DNA of 64,000 nucleotides from Symsagittifera roscoffensis (GCF_963678635.1 NC_087071.1:41554153-41618152), one strand, 5' to 3'; counted from the stretch's first letter, positions 32,891 through 47,400 are shown. Numbers and translations: made by a program. The notes: a model not told the origin generated them from the letters alone.

Positions 32891-35800
32891 ATTTTCACTT
32901 ATGCTGAAAAGATTGAATAAAACAGTTGGTTCACAGAAGTGAATTAAACTCACTCTATTTTGTTGAGAATAAATATCTACCATGAATGAGTTGATTTTGT
33001 TACCAGATCAAAAAAACTTCCCCGGCGTTTTTGCAAATACCATTTAACTTATCCCACTCTGGTATCGAAAACCAGTCTTGCTTTCTTCCCTAAAGTAAAA
33101 ACCACAAACTGTCCTTGAGGAAGCAAACCCCACACAACAATCAGATACAGACAGGAACGATTACTTCGAACAAGATAAGCACACGTAACTGCTGGAAAAG
33201 AAGCAAAGTTTCAATTCGTCTGAAGTTAAGTACCAAGTTATTTTAAAGCGGCGTTCTATACCCCCCCACAATTTGTAAACCCTTTGCAATAAAGTTACAT
33301 TTATCTTTTTATACTCAAGAAATCTCTACTTAAATCTGGTGTTAAGGAACTGATTATTTTTGAGTAAAAAAGAAGAGAAATGCCAGGAGTGGTATCGATA
33401 GTTTTGATTGAAATCAAATAGACAGTTCACCATGGGGACCTTTTCTGTTGTCCTGTGACAGGTTAAACCAGTAGCCTAGCAATTTTTTAATTGAAGTCAA
33501 TAAACGAGATAAAAAACTTATATTTGCCAAGCACAAAAATTATAAAAATTTGAAAAAAATCAAAAAAACTAAAATTGAAAATTTTCTATGTTTCTAGTTT
33601 GAAATTGTTCAATTTTGCAGGCAATCGACCAGGAAAGAGTGTACACACAATGGATTATGTTCAGATAGCCGATCAGAAAAATTTTCTGTTCCCCTTCGGT
33701 AGAGCAACAAGGTGGTATGGCAAATTTTTGCTAGAAGCTAAAATTGAGACGAAAAAACTTTGTTGAAATTTAATGTAAGAAATTGAAAAAATTTGAAAAA
33801 ATCGAAAAAAATTAAAATTGAAAAAATATATATATTTTAAATTATTCTCTAATGTTTAATTATTATTCCCAACGATCAGGAAAGATTAACGACGCGTTTA
33901 AACCTTTTCTGAAGTTAAGAAGCGATATTCGAAAAAGTGAAATTTTCACTTGGGTGTCTAGAACGTGAACCGAGATAAAATTCAAACGTTTTTTGTATCC
34001 ATCAACATCCCTGAACCATAATTCGTCCTCGGGACGAACATCGCGAAAAACACAATGTTTTTGCTTAAAAACAACTCCTTCACGGTGAGTTTTCATTTGT
34101 TTGATTTTCGGAATTTTGAACTACATTAAAAATAAAATTTTTTATAACTTAACATAAAACGAACCAATTGATTTAAGTAGAACCATAAATTCAGAGCGTC
34201 AAGTTTTCTAGTTCGGAATAAAAGATTTTGCTGATTTCTTTTTCAAAAATTGTTATTTTTGAATTTTTCATATTTTTCTAAAAATAGTATTTTGACTAAT
34301 TCAAGGTTCTGAAACCGATAATTTTTTGAACTTATAAAGATAGATGCTTGGTAAGGTGGACCATTTCTGTTCTCCTATGATAGGGCAAGCCATAGGGATC
34401 ATTAGTTTTTGTTTGTATGAGTTTGATTGAAATTGATTGAAAACAATACACTCAAATTTAATTTACTCAATTGACACAGAAAAAATAAAATATATACAAT
34501 TATATTTAAATATGTATACAAACTGATTGGATAAAAAGTATCAGCAACACATCAAACCAAAACAAGCTCCATATTTTTAATAAATCAAAACCTTTTTTAA
34601 AAATAGCAAACAATTTTTAAAAGTTTTCTTAAAATGGATTGAATACAACTTTACGCTTTTTTGGCGCACAGCAAGCGGCCATTTGTGTTTGTCATGAAAA
34701 TTCGATTGTTGGAGTTTGCAAAAACTCAGTCATTACTTTTTTTGGTTTCGATAACGTCAATTATTCTTTACCATGTGTCTGTTCTCTCTATTTTGCTGTA
34801 TTATCAAACTGTGTAACATTAAAGATGTCAGGAAAACTTTTCAAAACAAATTTTGTTACACAGTCGATACAAAAAAGTCGATACACAGTTTTTGAACTTT
34901 AAAAAGCCTCAACATGATTAAGCGTCAACGAACCTAGTTCAGATTCTTAAATAGCTCGTGATGCTTTTTTTTGTTTTATTTTACAGAAAACACCTTTCAA
35001 TTTGTTTGCGCTCAAATTTGATTTTCGCGGTTTGGCTTCTTTAATTTTAAAATGAAGGGAAACTCTACTATTGATCAATAAAAAGGTAAACGTCACAAGA
35101 AAATTGATCATTTTTCTTATTTTGAAAATCGTTTTAAATTGAAAGTCTTTGCTTTAAAATTATTCAAATTTTTCTTGGTCAACAAGTGAAACGAAACAAA
35201 ATCCACTATCAAACAGGAATGAAGTAGTTACGAAAAACTATTTTGAGTTCTCTTTTTTTGGAAACTTTCCTTTTTTTTATAACCTTTTTTCCTGAAAGTC
35301 TAGGGAAAAAAACAAACCTACTGATCCAGTTTTCTTAAACAATTAATTTTGCAAAATAAGAGTCAATGATAAACAGTTTTTGAATTTTGCTTCGTCTGAA
35401 TAAAATTAACTCGTTATTATCCGGACAATTTTACACAATTAATTGAAGTGAAGATTTTAATGTACGTCGTGCTGATTTTTTTTTTTGTTTTCGAGGAAAA
35501 TATATTCAAAATTTTAAAAATTTGTTTTCGTGGTTCGACCTTTCGTTTTGTTTGCATTCGTTTAGATCTGCTGAAAAAAACTCAAAATACAATCTTCTGA
35601 AACAAATATGCAAACAACGCGAAAAACACAAAATTGTCGTTCTAAAACTGAATTTTAATTTTATGTTTCCCAGATAAAGGAAAAAGTCCGGGAAAACTGC
35701 TGATCCAAATTTTTCTTTTGATTTTGATTCAATATATTTGGGAGATGATGAACATATTCAGAATCCTATATGCTTTACAGTCGCGATAACTTTTTTTTCG

Positions 35801-37369
35801 TGTTTTTTTCACGGAAAAACTTGAAATTTGTCCAGGTTCAAAATTATTTTACCTGGTTAGACTATTGATTTTCTTTTAAGTTCAGTTCATTTCCTCATAT
35901 AAGGAACATAAACTCTAATGTCAAATCGCGAAAAGATAACAATGAAGAAAAACGTGATCGACCTCTAGTATCAAAAGCGGAATTTAATTCACCAGAAAAA
36001 AATGTTATCTTTCAATTCAGTTTTTTCACATTTGAATTTTAATATCAGGAAAATACCGTCCGAAAATGTTGTAGAAATTCAAATAGTTTCTATCCATCTT
36101 TTTTTTTCTTTAAAACATCACAGAGTTTTTCTAAAAACAGTTCAGCTTTTTTTTCTGTTTACTTGCTTTCACGAAACTTTTGAAACTGTCTGTTGGCTAT
36201 GTTTCAGGTTATCTTGTGTTAATAAGAGGATTAGAAAACAAATGTGTCAAAACTGTCCCAGCGTATAGCGTAAGCATTGTATTTTTTAGCACAAAATCCG
36301 ACCTAAAATATCAGTGAATAATTTTAAAACCTAACTTTTGAAATGGGAAAAAAAATGTCGAGAAATTTTGAGCAAATTAAGCAATGTGCATGTTTACACT
36401 GATCCAAAGATAATGCTTTGAATGTAAAATAGGGTTTTATATTTTATGAAGAGAGCTTCATTCATCAAATTCGAAAAATTGTTCCAAACATATGAAAATA
36501 TATTGAAAAGAAATACCCCCTCTCCGAAAAACTCGGATACTTCTGGCCCCAAGCAATCACTCGTTTCATAGAAGAAAAACTAAAGTTTATTTTAGAAACC
36601 AGAAAGGTATGGTTACTGGACCATCATCACGGCCATTGTTCTACAAATCCTAACTTTCTTGCTTTTTCTGTATTTCGGAACAAATTCATTTATAAACGAA
36701 TTTGTTTAATAATGTTTAACAAAACCGTTTATATATATGGTTATCAGCGGAAGAAAGTGTTATATTGCAGGCTCTTAGATAGATTGTGATAGTCTTCTAC
36801 ATGGTTTTTTTCAGAGAAAAAAGCTTAGAAATTGTTCACGCTCATTTCTATATTCAATATTTGAATTTTGATTTTTTTTAGGATCAGTTTCTTTGTTAAG
36901 AGCAAAGTATAATATAGAGCGCCTTAAGTTTAAGGTTCACAAAAAGATCATAAAGACACATTTTCCGATTGAAAAAATCTACCTATTTTATATGGTTTTT
37001 TAAAAGCATATTTCCATGCATTCAAAACAAATTCATTTGAAATCTGGGCAAACTGCGCTCTTCAATTACAAAAACGAAAAAGGCGCAAAAAAATGTGATT
37101 GATTGCTTTTTTTTGAGACTAAACTAACCCAATCCTGATAGCGGTTAATTTTTTAAATAACACAGAGGCGAAGTTGCACTTCGCAGACAAAAGCAAAAAT
37201 AAGACCAATAACGCTACTGGGAAAAAATGAATGAGTCAAACTTTGAATCTTCAAAGCGTCTTAAGTAACGCACTCCAACATGAGTCTACATAGTTGCTAA
37301 AGGCAAGCCATTTATGACGCATTAGCAGCACCAATTATTTTGATATCAAACAAAACTTACCAAGTAACA
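32891..37369. other. Polinton interior, AT-rich, no recognisable gene
   Basis: Short open frames (33575-33766 plus, 33863-34096 minus, 34639-34902 plus, 36002-36268 plus) have no family motif I recognise. Two related stretches (about 33545-33780 and 33783-34020; and GGGGACCTTTTCTGTT near 33435 with GTGGACCATTTCTGTT near 34358) indicate local duplication. Genes expected here in a complete element are not visible. Confidence 0.5.
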
Positions 37370-37832
37370 TACCTCAATTGATAGAACTTTTTTTAAATAA
37401 AATTTTTTGAAAGTTTTTTCGATCTGAGATTTTTTTTGCAAAAATCCTTCCCTCACACGCCATATTTAGTATAAAATGATGCTTTTTGCTCCTAGTAACG
37501 ACAATTGTGGTACATTAGCTTTCTTTAATGAGTTTGGAACGAATTCTGAAACGGAATAACTCTTCGCTTACGCGTTAGTAGCGCGAAATATATCGCGCAA
37601 TGATGGTCCCAAATTTGTCAAATTGACTATTGAACCCCTGCAAATTTACGCAAAGTAATCACAGGTGAAATATCTTTACCAATTTAAGCTCAAGACAACA
37701 ATAACTTTTGGATGATGTAAAAAAAACACTGTCAAAAAGGGCTAGCTAGAGAGTCGAAAATTGTCTGAAGAAAACAAACCTTCCCGAGCACAATTATTTC
37801 CTTACTTCCGCTACGAAAGTCAGAACAAAATT
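37370..37832 (+). repeat. Three-hairpin repeat family, copy E, inside the Polinton
   Basis: Contains CACACGCCATAT near 37454, the perfect middle hairpin GCGCGAAATATATCGCGC near 37581-37598, ATCACAGGTGAAATATC, and the 3' end TTACTTCCGCTACGAAAGT near 37803. The 5' hairpin is missing. The left boundary is approximate. The insertion postdates the Polinton. Confidence 0.82.
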
Positions 37833-38957
37833 AGTCTGTGATAAATTCCCTGGCAATTGCTGTAGTTAAAAGCTGGTTTTTGATCAAAATAATCATTTTT
37901 AAAATAAACAGGTTTACGGCAACAATATTTGCGCCGTAACATTACTTGGAAAAATAAGAAGTTCATACTATAACACAAGCAATGCTTGAGTAATTATTGT
38001 TTCAATTGAAAGGTTGAGGGTCTAATTTAATATGCTTAATCAATTGGTTTGCGCAGATCTGAGGAAAAATCTAATTTCATGGTTTAATGTTTTCCAGCAT
38101 GGATGATTTGTAAAAACAATTCAAGTTTGCAAGCTCCAAATTATTCACGGTAGTTTCTTTCCATCTCAACAGGAGTGAAACCATTTTTGAGGCTAGGTTA
38201 CTGACTGTTAGAAAATCTCAGTGCATTGTAGGGCTATCAGTTGAATAGTACACTGAGAAAGTTTTTTTTTCACTCTAACTTGTACTTGTAAACGGGAACT
38301 ACCTTTTTTTTCCGTATAATAGTTTTGAAAAACCAGCAAAAAAACCTGCAAGGATTTTACGTGCAGGTTGAACGTATATTTTCTTGAAATTTAAAATAAA
38401 ATTATCCATAATACTTTGCAAGTTATCATTTATTATTCCGAGTATTAAAAAATTGTTTTTGTTTTTTTTCGGTTTTGTGTTTTTAACCTCAATTTTGTCG
38501 GCTCTTTTTCGACTTTTTTTGAGAAACTACCAACTAATTTATTTTTGCAATTTTTTTCCAATAATTGGGTTTTTAGTTTGTTTTGATCAAATTTCAAAAA
38601 CAAGCGTTTCGTTATTTTATTTTTTTTGCTTTTGATGTTTTTCCGACAAATCATATATCGGTTCAGTTGGCGTTTATTAATTAGTTTCAAGTAATAAGTG
38701 ATTCTGCTTGTCTCCGGGAATGTATTTTTTGCAAATGTTTAGGTTCAATTTCCAATTGTTTTTGTTTTTGCTTAATAAAAGTTTCGGCTTAATTAGGGTC
38801 CACAGAACTTCTTCCCACGTAAGTTGGCTTTCGGTAAAGGTTGTTCAATGTTGCTTAAGATTTTTGTGAACTTAAATGTAGAGAAAAGTATAAAACTTTG
38901 AAAAAAAGTCTGTGTGATTAGGATAGTATTTTTGAATTAATGTTTTTTTGTTTGAAT

Positions 38958-39347
38958 TAGTCGTTTGATATTCGTTTTTTTTCTGATCTTGTAATAGGAT
39001 AGGTTATTCCTTTGCAAGCATTGTGCCGCACTTTTTTGCATCGGTTTTAAATAAAAATCAATGTTTTATCCAAAATAATTATTGTAGTTAAATCACTAAA
39101 CAGTCGTGGCATTTTCTTTTTTTCGTTTTACCCTCAAAGATTACATACCAATCAAAAATCAATAAAATGCAACAGTCAAAGAAAAAAGTTTCTTAAGACT
39201 GTACACAAAATTTGCATCAAAAATAGAAACTAGAGTTCAGTCTTGAAATCCTTCAGAATTTTCTTGATTTCACCATTTTGTTTCTCTTGCAAAGGAATAA
39301 CCTATCCTATTACAAGATCAGAAAAAAAACGAATATCAAACGACTGT
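38958..39347. repeat. Perfect ~59-bp inverted repeat in first unit only
   Basis: The segment from AGTCGTTTGATATTCG to CCTTTGCAAG (38959-39018) reappears exactly inverted at about 39290-39348. In the second unit of the 1.09-kb duplication only the left segment is present, and it differs from both first-unit arms at several bases. The inverted arm was therefore copied after the tandem duplication, or preserved only in this unit. Confidence 0.88.
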
Positions 39348-41140
39348 TCTAATGTTCTAAAATTTTTGTCTTGCGAATGCAATTAAATCAAGAAAAGTTT
39401 ATAAGCTTTTTTTGAAACACAAATCTTGACATGTTTGCGTAAGTTTCTTCAACTGTTCTGAAGAAACTGTTTATTGCTAATGTTTATTGCTAATAATTTC
39501 AAAAAATTTCTTGCTCGCAAGGAATTGTTTCTGATTTTGACGTTAAAAATTAAAGCAAAGTTTGACACTCAAAATTAAGTCTAACATATTTTGTCAGCTC
39601 TAACACAGAGAAAAAGAATACTATGATAATGGAAAATTTGACCGAAGGCTAAAGGGTTGTTTTTTTCTTTCAATTGATTTTTTCATCGCATCCAAGATTT
39701 TGGCGAATGATATGGTTTTTTAAATCGGAAGTTTTTTGCTTATTTCTTATCTAGATGCTCGCGAGTCATATTCAAGCCTTTTCGATAATGACTCCAGGGT
39801 GAATAAGAACTAAAATAAAGGTTATTAGAGGTTATTAAAAAAAATTTGAAGAAGCGGATATTAATGAAGCCAACTTGAAAAAAAAACATCACATTTAGGT
39901 TTCAAATTATGAAACGAAATTAATTTCAATGGTACGTTTTAGAATTTACAAGTAAGAAATAGAGCTTTAATTTTCTTTTATGATTCAAAAACCAGTTTTT
40001 TTATTCCATGCTTCTATGATTCAAAAAACCAGTTTTTTATAGAATTAGTCGTTTGATTGTTCGTTTTTTTTCTGATTTTGTAATAGGATAAGTTATTCCT
40101 TTGCGAGCATTGTGCCGCACTTTTTTGCATCGGTTCTAAATAAAAATCAATGTTTTATCCAAAATAATTATTGTAGTTAAATCACTAAACAGTCGTGGCA
40201 TTTTCTTTTTTTCGTTTTACCCTCAAAGATTACATACCAATCAAAAATCAATAAATTGCAACAGTCAAAGAAAAAAGTTTCTTAAGACTGTACACAAAAT
40301 TTGCATCAAAAATAGAAACTAGAGTTCAGTCTTGAAATCCTTCAGAATTTTCTTGATTTCACCATTTTCTTTCTCTTTAGAAAATGTTCTAATATTTTTG
40401 TGTTGCGAATGCAATTAAATCAAGAAGAGTTTATAAGTTTTTTTGAAACACAAATCTTGACATGTTTGCATAAGTTTCTTCAATTGTTCTGGATAATTTT
40501 ATGTTTATTGCTAATAATTTCAAAAAACTTCTTGCTCGCAAGGAATTGTTTCTGATTTTTACGTTAAAATTTAAAACAAAGTTTGACACTCAAAATTAAG
40601 TCTAACATATTTTGTCAGCTGTAACACAGAGAAAAAGAATACTATGAATATGGAAAATTTGACCGAAGGCTAAAATGTTGTTTTTTTCTTTCAAGTGATT
40701 TTTTCATCGCATCCAAGATTTTGACGAATGATATGGTTTTTTAAATCAGAAGTTTTTTGCTTATTTCTTATCTAGATGCTCGCGAGTCATATTCAAGCCT
40801 TTTCGATAATGACTCCAGGGTGAATAAGAACTAAAATAAAGGTTATTAGAGGTTATTAAAAAATATTTGAAGAGTTGATTTTTTTGAGACATCTGAGGAA
40901 GCGGATATTAACGAAGCCAACTTGAAAAAAAACATCACATTTAGGTTTCAAATTATGAAACGAAATTAATTTCAATGGTAAATTTAAGAATTTACAAGTA
41001 AGAAATAGAGCTTTAATTTTCTTTTATGATTCAAAAACGACTAAGATTTCAATGGTAAATTTTAGAATTTACAAGTAAGAAATAGAGCTTTAATTTTCTT
41101 TTATGATTCAAAAACCAGTTTTTTGTGTCCAATTTTTTTA
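38958..41140. repeat. ~1.09-kb tandem duplication inside the Polinton
   Basis: AGTCGTTTGATATTCG at 38959 recurs as AGTCGTTTGATTGTTCG at 40047 (offset 1088). Nearly all intervening sequence repeats with few differences, e.g. TTGTGCCGCACTTTTTTGCA and ACTAAACAGTCGTGGCA. The duplication is therefore recent relative to the element. The second unit contains a further ~80-bp tandem duplication near 40965-41120 (TTTCAATGGTAAATTT twice). Confidence 0.92.
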
Positions 41141-42299
41141 ACCAAAACACAAATCGAAACATTCGGTAATAGTTGCCCAGCGGTTAGAAACTTTATTGTT
41201 TTCTTTTGAAGGTCGTTCACTATTTTCAAGCCTAAAATGTTTTAGGTAAAATTACTCTTGCTTGAATTAAATGTAAGATTGCTACTGAATTTTAGCAATA
41301 AGGATTTTCAAGTATTTCAACTATTTAAAACACCCTTTGGTTTTCATTACATATTTTTTTCTAAAATTCAAATGTCTCATATGGTGTTTGCAATTTTTTA
41401 ATCTTAGTCTGCAACCTTCTCCAACAAAAAAGTAATCATGGTAACATTTTTAAGGACACATTTTTTTTCAAAACACCAATTTTTTTATAAAAAGCATAAA
41501 GATCTTTTTCTGCTATTAATTTGGTTCTGAACACAATTGTCTTGACTTCTTTATTTAGAATCAAACCAAACTGTGGTCAATTGTCACAATGGTTCCCCAC
41601 GCCATAAATGGTTTGTGATTAAGTTTTTGTCTCTCTTCTTGAGAGAGTTGCTTCCAGGACCTTTACAAATGCTTCTTCGATGAGTTGAACTTTTCGTAAA
41701 GATCAATCTGAAGCTTATTTCAGCTGTCAGTTTGATCGATTTGCAATAATTGAGTAGCACATAATTTTTATTGTAATTGACAGTATCACCCGTTGTACAA
41801 GCTTAATATAGAATCTCGACTTTTAAAACTGTTTCATATTAAGAGAAATTAGGTCCTATTTAACGATTCTACAAAGGAGCTATTCCGTCAACAACAAAAA
41901 AACCCAAAGTTTAAAATCCGTTTCGATTGTATATGTTGTCTTTTTTCAAATTGTTTGCATGCAAAAAAATTTGACCGAACTGGATTCATAGATTGACTTT
42001 TTTTGGTTATCAATTTTTCTTTTGCAAAAAAATTTTTTTAAGTATGTTTAAATTACAAAAGTTATCAACCATTTCTAATTTTTATACTTTCGCTCAGGTC
42101 CTCTAATTGCCAATGACAAAAAAAACGGACCCAATTTGAAAAACGAAATGAGGCAATTTTGGAAGTTTCCGGGCTACCAGAACAGTAGCGGGTTATTTTT
42201 TTAAATTCATGCAGCGTTATCGGTTCGTTTGAAGTAAACTACAAACTGAATGACATTGGCTCTGTGTATAAGGAAAAACAAAACCTTGAAGCAATGTTC
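41141..42299. other. Polinton interior, no recognisable gene
   Basis: AT-rich, with no persisting frame and no clear repeat. Confidence 0.5.
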
Positions 42300-44240
42300 T
42301 TAACTTAATTTGGATAAGTTTCTGAAATGATTTTCTTTCAAACCTGTGTTTTTCAGATTTTTCTAACTCAAATTCTTGGTTGTTTCAGTTTCCTGAGTTA
42401 ACCAACGTTTTCCTAAGTCAAACCATAATAACTAAATCACACAAAAGAGTCCAGGTATTAATGATAATTTTTTATACCCTAAAAGTGAAACTGTAGAATT
42501 GACAAAAAAAAACAACAAAATTACTGTTGCTTTTGAAGCAAATTGGAAATTTTAAGAAGGGTTTTCGTTATCAAACTTTAAACTCTAAAAAATTAATAGT
42601 GTACTCTCTCAAATACCTGTTATCGAAAACTTTAGCGACCATTCTTTTCGAGTTCGCTGTAAATCAGTAAGTGTAACTAAGACTCAGTTTTGCTATTTTG
42701 TTATTCTTACGAGAACATTCTAGAATAAGCTAGAATTTTTAGTAAATGAGTATAAGAGACAATTCAACTTAGCATCAATCATTTCTTTGTTTTCTTTATT
42801 TGAACATAGATGTTCAAAATTTAAGCAAGCCTTACTGCTATTTCAGATTACAGAACAAAAAGAGGTAATACTGGAAAAGTTTCCAAATTGGGATCCCCGA
42901 ATAATTTTCTTGTTTGTATATTATCTGTCAAAGTTTTGATTAGATAAAACTTCATTTTGTTTTTTTTTTAAATTTAACTGGGATGGGTTTTTTGATTTGA
43001 TTTTAGTTCTAAGCTGAGTGTTTCAGGTTGTTTGTTTAATCAAAGTCTTGATTGTTTTAGTTTTGTTTATTTAACCACCACTTTTTTTCACTTGGCCGCA
43101 CTAAAACAAATATATCAACATAAAACTCCTAGGTTTTCTATCACATTTTATTTATAGCTCAAAAAATGAAATTATAGATTTGGGACACAACACGAAAAAA
43201 ATTACTGGTGCTTTTGAAAAGATTTTGAAATTTCGAAACGTTTTCATTATTAATTTTTAATTCTAAAAACTGAAGAAGGCGTACTCAAAAATCCGTTATC
43301 TGGAACATTGTCCGATGAGTTACTATGAATTTTTTAAAGTCGCTGTAAACCAGTGAGTGTCACTAAAACTCAGATTTGCTGTTTTGTTATTCTGAACATT
43401 CTAGAATAAGCTAGAATGTTTAGTTAATGAGTATAAGAAACAATTCAACTTAGCATCAATCATTTCTTTCTTTTCTTCGTTTGAAGATAGATGTACCAAA
43501 TTTACGTAAGCCTTACTGCTTTTTCAGTTTACAGAACAATAAAAACAGGTAATGCTGAAAAAGTTCCCAATGGAACCACCGAATAATTTCCTAGTTTGTA
43601 TTTTATCTGTCAAAGATTTGATTAGATAACACTTCATTTTGTTTCTTAAATTTACCTGGGATGGGTTCTTTGAATTGGTTTTACTTCTAAGCTGAGTTTT
43701 TCAGATTGTTTGTTTACTCAAAGTCTTGAGTGTTTTGGTTTTCTTTAATTAACCCCCACTTTGTTTTTACTTGGCCGCACTAAAAAATATATATCAACAT
43801 ACAAGTCCTAGGTTTTCTATCACATTCTATTTATATCTCAAAAATGAAATTATAGATTTGAGACAAAACAAGAAAAAAATTACTGGTGCTTTCGAAAAGA
43901 TTTTAAAATTTTAGAACGTTTTCAATATCATTTTTTTAATTCTAAAAACTGAAGAAGGCGTACTCAAAAATCCGTTATCTGGAACATTATCCGATGAGTT
44001 TTCACGAATTTTTTCGGTTCGCTGTAAATCAGTAATTTTAACTAAATTTCAGATTTGCATTTTTTTTTCAAGTACATTTTAGAGTAGCCTGAAAATTTTA
44101 GTTAATGAGTAAAAAAAATCAAGATAGCTTCAGCCATTTCAATATTTCTTTGTTTTGTTTTTTCAAACATAAAATTTACAACATAGGTAACCTTTACTGT
44201 TTTTTCAATTTACAAAACTTAAAATAACAAATTTGAATAA
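42300..44240. repeat. ~680-bp tandem array inside the Polinton, about three copies
   Basis: The landmark TCGCTGTAAA(T/C)CAGT occurs near 42654, 43340 and 44019 (spacings 686 and 679), each followed by AACTNAA..CTCAGNTTTGC. The segments GAACATTCTAGAATAAGCTAGAAT and TTAGCATCAATCATTTC recur at least twice. The last copy is the most worn. No frame is preserved across copies. Confidence 0.85.
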
Positions 44241-44469
44241 AAATGCTTTCAGTATGAAAAAGTGAAAATTGTTACTACACATAGGACAAAAAAAATGAAA
44301 ACACATCAGTTTAAATGAAAAAAATATATATTTTTTTTTTCAGTGTTTTTTCAAATCATATTGCTAACAAAAAAAAGGATAATGGAGATATTTATAATCG
44401 GAGAATGAATATTCTACGACTTGCTTTTGACTGTAACGTCTGAAAATTTTTTCAATTTTTCTCATAAAA

Positions 44470-47400
44470 TCTATGAAAAGCGATAAAAAAGTTTGTTTGG
44501 TCGAAACCTTCGAAGATCAGATCACTGAGTTTAGAGCAAAATTTAATTTTTGTGACGTTTTGAATGGAAAAAGATGCAAAGTTTTTTCAAAGAAAAAAAA
44601 ACTAGTTAAATCAAAAAGATCAAAGTTAAAAAGTAAAAATAGTTTTCTCACACAGTCAGATTGTTTCTGTTACAGCAATGGAATTCCCCTGCAGTCAGTG
44701 CCCAAGGAAGTACACAACAAAACGAAGACTTAGCGACCATCTCTTCAAAAAGCATAAAATTGATTCAAGAAAAACGGCTAATTACACCTGCGCAATTTGT
44801 TCGAAAAATTTACTCGTTGTGATAATGTTTTTTGCCATCTCCGTGAAAATCACAATGACAAGTCCACCAAAAAACGTAGTTTTTGCGATGAGTTTTGTAC
44901 AAATGTAGATGAACTACAACAGCATGTTCCACAGGAACATGATATTCGCACGAGTACCCCCAATCAACAGTCAAAACTTAAATGTACAACAGAACAGCAT
45001 GCGTCCAATTAGTTCTTCCAATCTTTCAGAATGAGAATTACCGATGAACTTGATTTGCTCTGTCTAATGCAATCCTGCAAAGACGACTTTCAGAAGTTTT
45101 TGCAGACCAAAGTTATGGAGTTGGGACCCAATAAAGTACAATTTACTGTTTTTGCGAACCTTTTGAAGCCAATTGATGAAATCAAGGTTTCTTGTCACGC
45201 TAGCAGCTACGCTAAACCTGTGATCACTCAAATGGATGACAACGATTACTACTCAATGGTTGATCAAATGGTCAGCACAATTCAAATGTTCTGCAGCAGT
45301 GGTAGCGGATTTATTGTTGCATCACTTGCACATTTAGACATCAATATTAATTTGTTCACGCCAATTAAAGGCAGCAGTTTTATTCCAACGCCCGTGGTCT
45401 TCAGAAACAATAATTTTTTGTTGAACATACACAATCGCGATCAATTCTGTTTTGCATATGCAGTACTAGCAGCACTCTACCCTTGTTCAAGTCACACAAA
45501 GAACGAAGCTGCGTCTTACAGGAGCAAACTGGATAAATTAAAAATGACAGGATTTGAGTTTCCAATGCCAATAAAAGATATTCCCCGTTTTAAGTCCATA
45601 AACAACTTAGGGATAAATGTGCTCGGAGTTGAAAAGAAGCAAATTATACCATTGTATCTTTCAAAGACAACCCTCAAGCGCATTAATTTGCTTCTGCTTT
45701 CTGATGATGTAAGGTTTCATTATGCTTTGATAACAAAATTCAATGGATTTATGGCTCGTCAGTTTGAAAGAAGCACAAAACGAACCAAATTTTGCGAGTG
45801 ATGTCTTCATGGATTTTCATCTCAGCAAATTTTGAGTGATCATCTGATTTTGTGTGGACAGCATGAAGCAACAGCTTCCCGACGGTTCAAAGATCTGCTT
45901 TCAGCATTGGTTCAAAACTTCCATATGTCCAATTGTAATATATGCAGACACTGAAGCACTTTGCCTCTCAGCTGGCAAAAATCTAAGCACTCCTGATAAC
46001 ACCACAAAACTGGAAGAACAGACACCGTGTTCATTTGGATTTCTTTTAGTGGACAGAACTTCCAATTAGTCTTTTTATGATACATCTAGAGGCAAAAACG
46101 CAATGAATTTTATTTCAACTATCTTCGTCTAAAAGCTAAGGAAAGTTCCGAAGCTAAACAGAAATACAGAAAGCTTTCAATTTCCAAAGCAGATCGTCTG
46201 ACACAAGTGTTAGTTGTGTGATTTGCAGGAAAGAACTCTCAGCTAAAAAAGTTATTTATCATGATCATGCAACTGGCCAAATCTATGGGATGGCTCACAA
46301 TGAATGCAACTTAAAATTAAGAACTCAATCATTCACGCCAGTCTTGCTTCATAATTTGAGTAGATATGATGCTCATCATCTCATTCGATGCATGAAGCTC
46401 AACCCAAAAGATAAACTTACATTTGTTCCTTGTACTGATGAAACCTACATTACCTTCAGCTTACATATTCCAATAGGAGAGTACAAATCAAAATCCGGAG
46501 CTATGCATCCTAAATTTGAAGAGATGCGATTCCACGACAGTTACACCTTCCAGATTTCTACCTTCCACTTTGAACAATTTGGTAAACTTTATGAATGAAA
46601 ACGATTTTCGCATTCTCGATCATCGTTTTAACAAATCAGTTGAATCATATTTGCACAAAAAGAAAGGTGTTTATCCTTACACCTACATCGACTGCTACCA
46701 AAAATTTGAAGAGAAACAATTACCTTTATATGGGCCTAATTGGTTCAACACGCTATCCGGAAAAATTAATGTGAGCACTTCTGATCTTGAGAATGCAAAC
46801 AATGTGTGGAGAAAATTCAGATGGGAGAATATAGGTGATTATCATGATATTTACCTGAAGTCTGATGTATTGCTTCTGGCTGATATTTTTGAAAGTTTCA
46901 GAAACCTTTTCAAAGAAATTTTCGATTTGGACCCATGCCACTATTACAATTCCCCGAATATCTCATGGGATGCAATGCTCAAAACAACAGGAATAGAGTT
47001 GGATCTTTTGTCAGACATCGATATGTTGTTAATTTGCGAGAGCGCCATACAAAGAGGGTTGAACGGTATAGGGGAAAAAGATATATGAAGGCAAACAATC
47101 CGTTTTTGCCGGATTACGTCAGCATCAAACCATCTACATTAGGACTTTTCTTGGATCTTAGGAACCTTTATGGAGGTACAATGATGAACAAATGCCGGGT
47201 TGGTAAATTCAAATGGGTAGAAAAAAACTTGGTTGACTTTTTAGACAATCAAGATAAAGCAGATCAAGGCTTCTTCGTTGAGGTGGATCTTAAATACCCG
47301 CAACGACTACATGATTTACACAACGGTTTCCCCCTTGCAGCTGAAAAACTCGTACCGAAAAAAGACATGCTATCTAAATATCAGCTGAATTTCTTCCCCG

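Noticed and set aside
33863-34096. 77-codon minus frame of protein-like composition in the left part of the Polinton
   Set aside because: No recognisable motif; I could not tie it to any Polinton gene.
38384-38690. Phe/Leu-rich and Lys-rich frames on opposite strands
   Set aside because: Mirror-image products of T-rich sequence with no conserved features.
44670-44990. C2H2 zinc-finger-like stretch as a host transcription factor
   Set aside because: It lies inside the Polinton directly before the polymerase region, where such fingers are known in this family.
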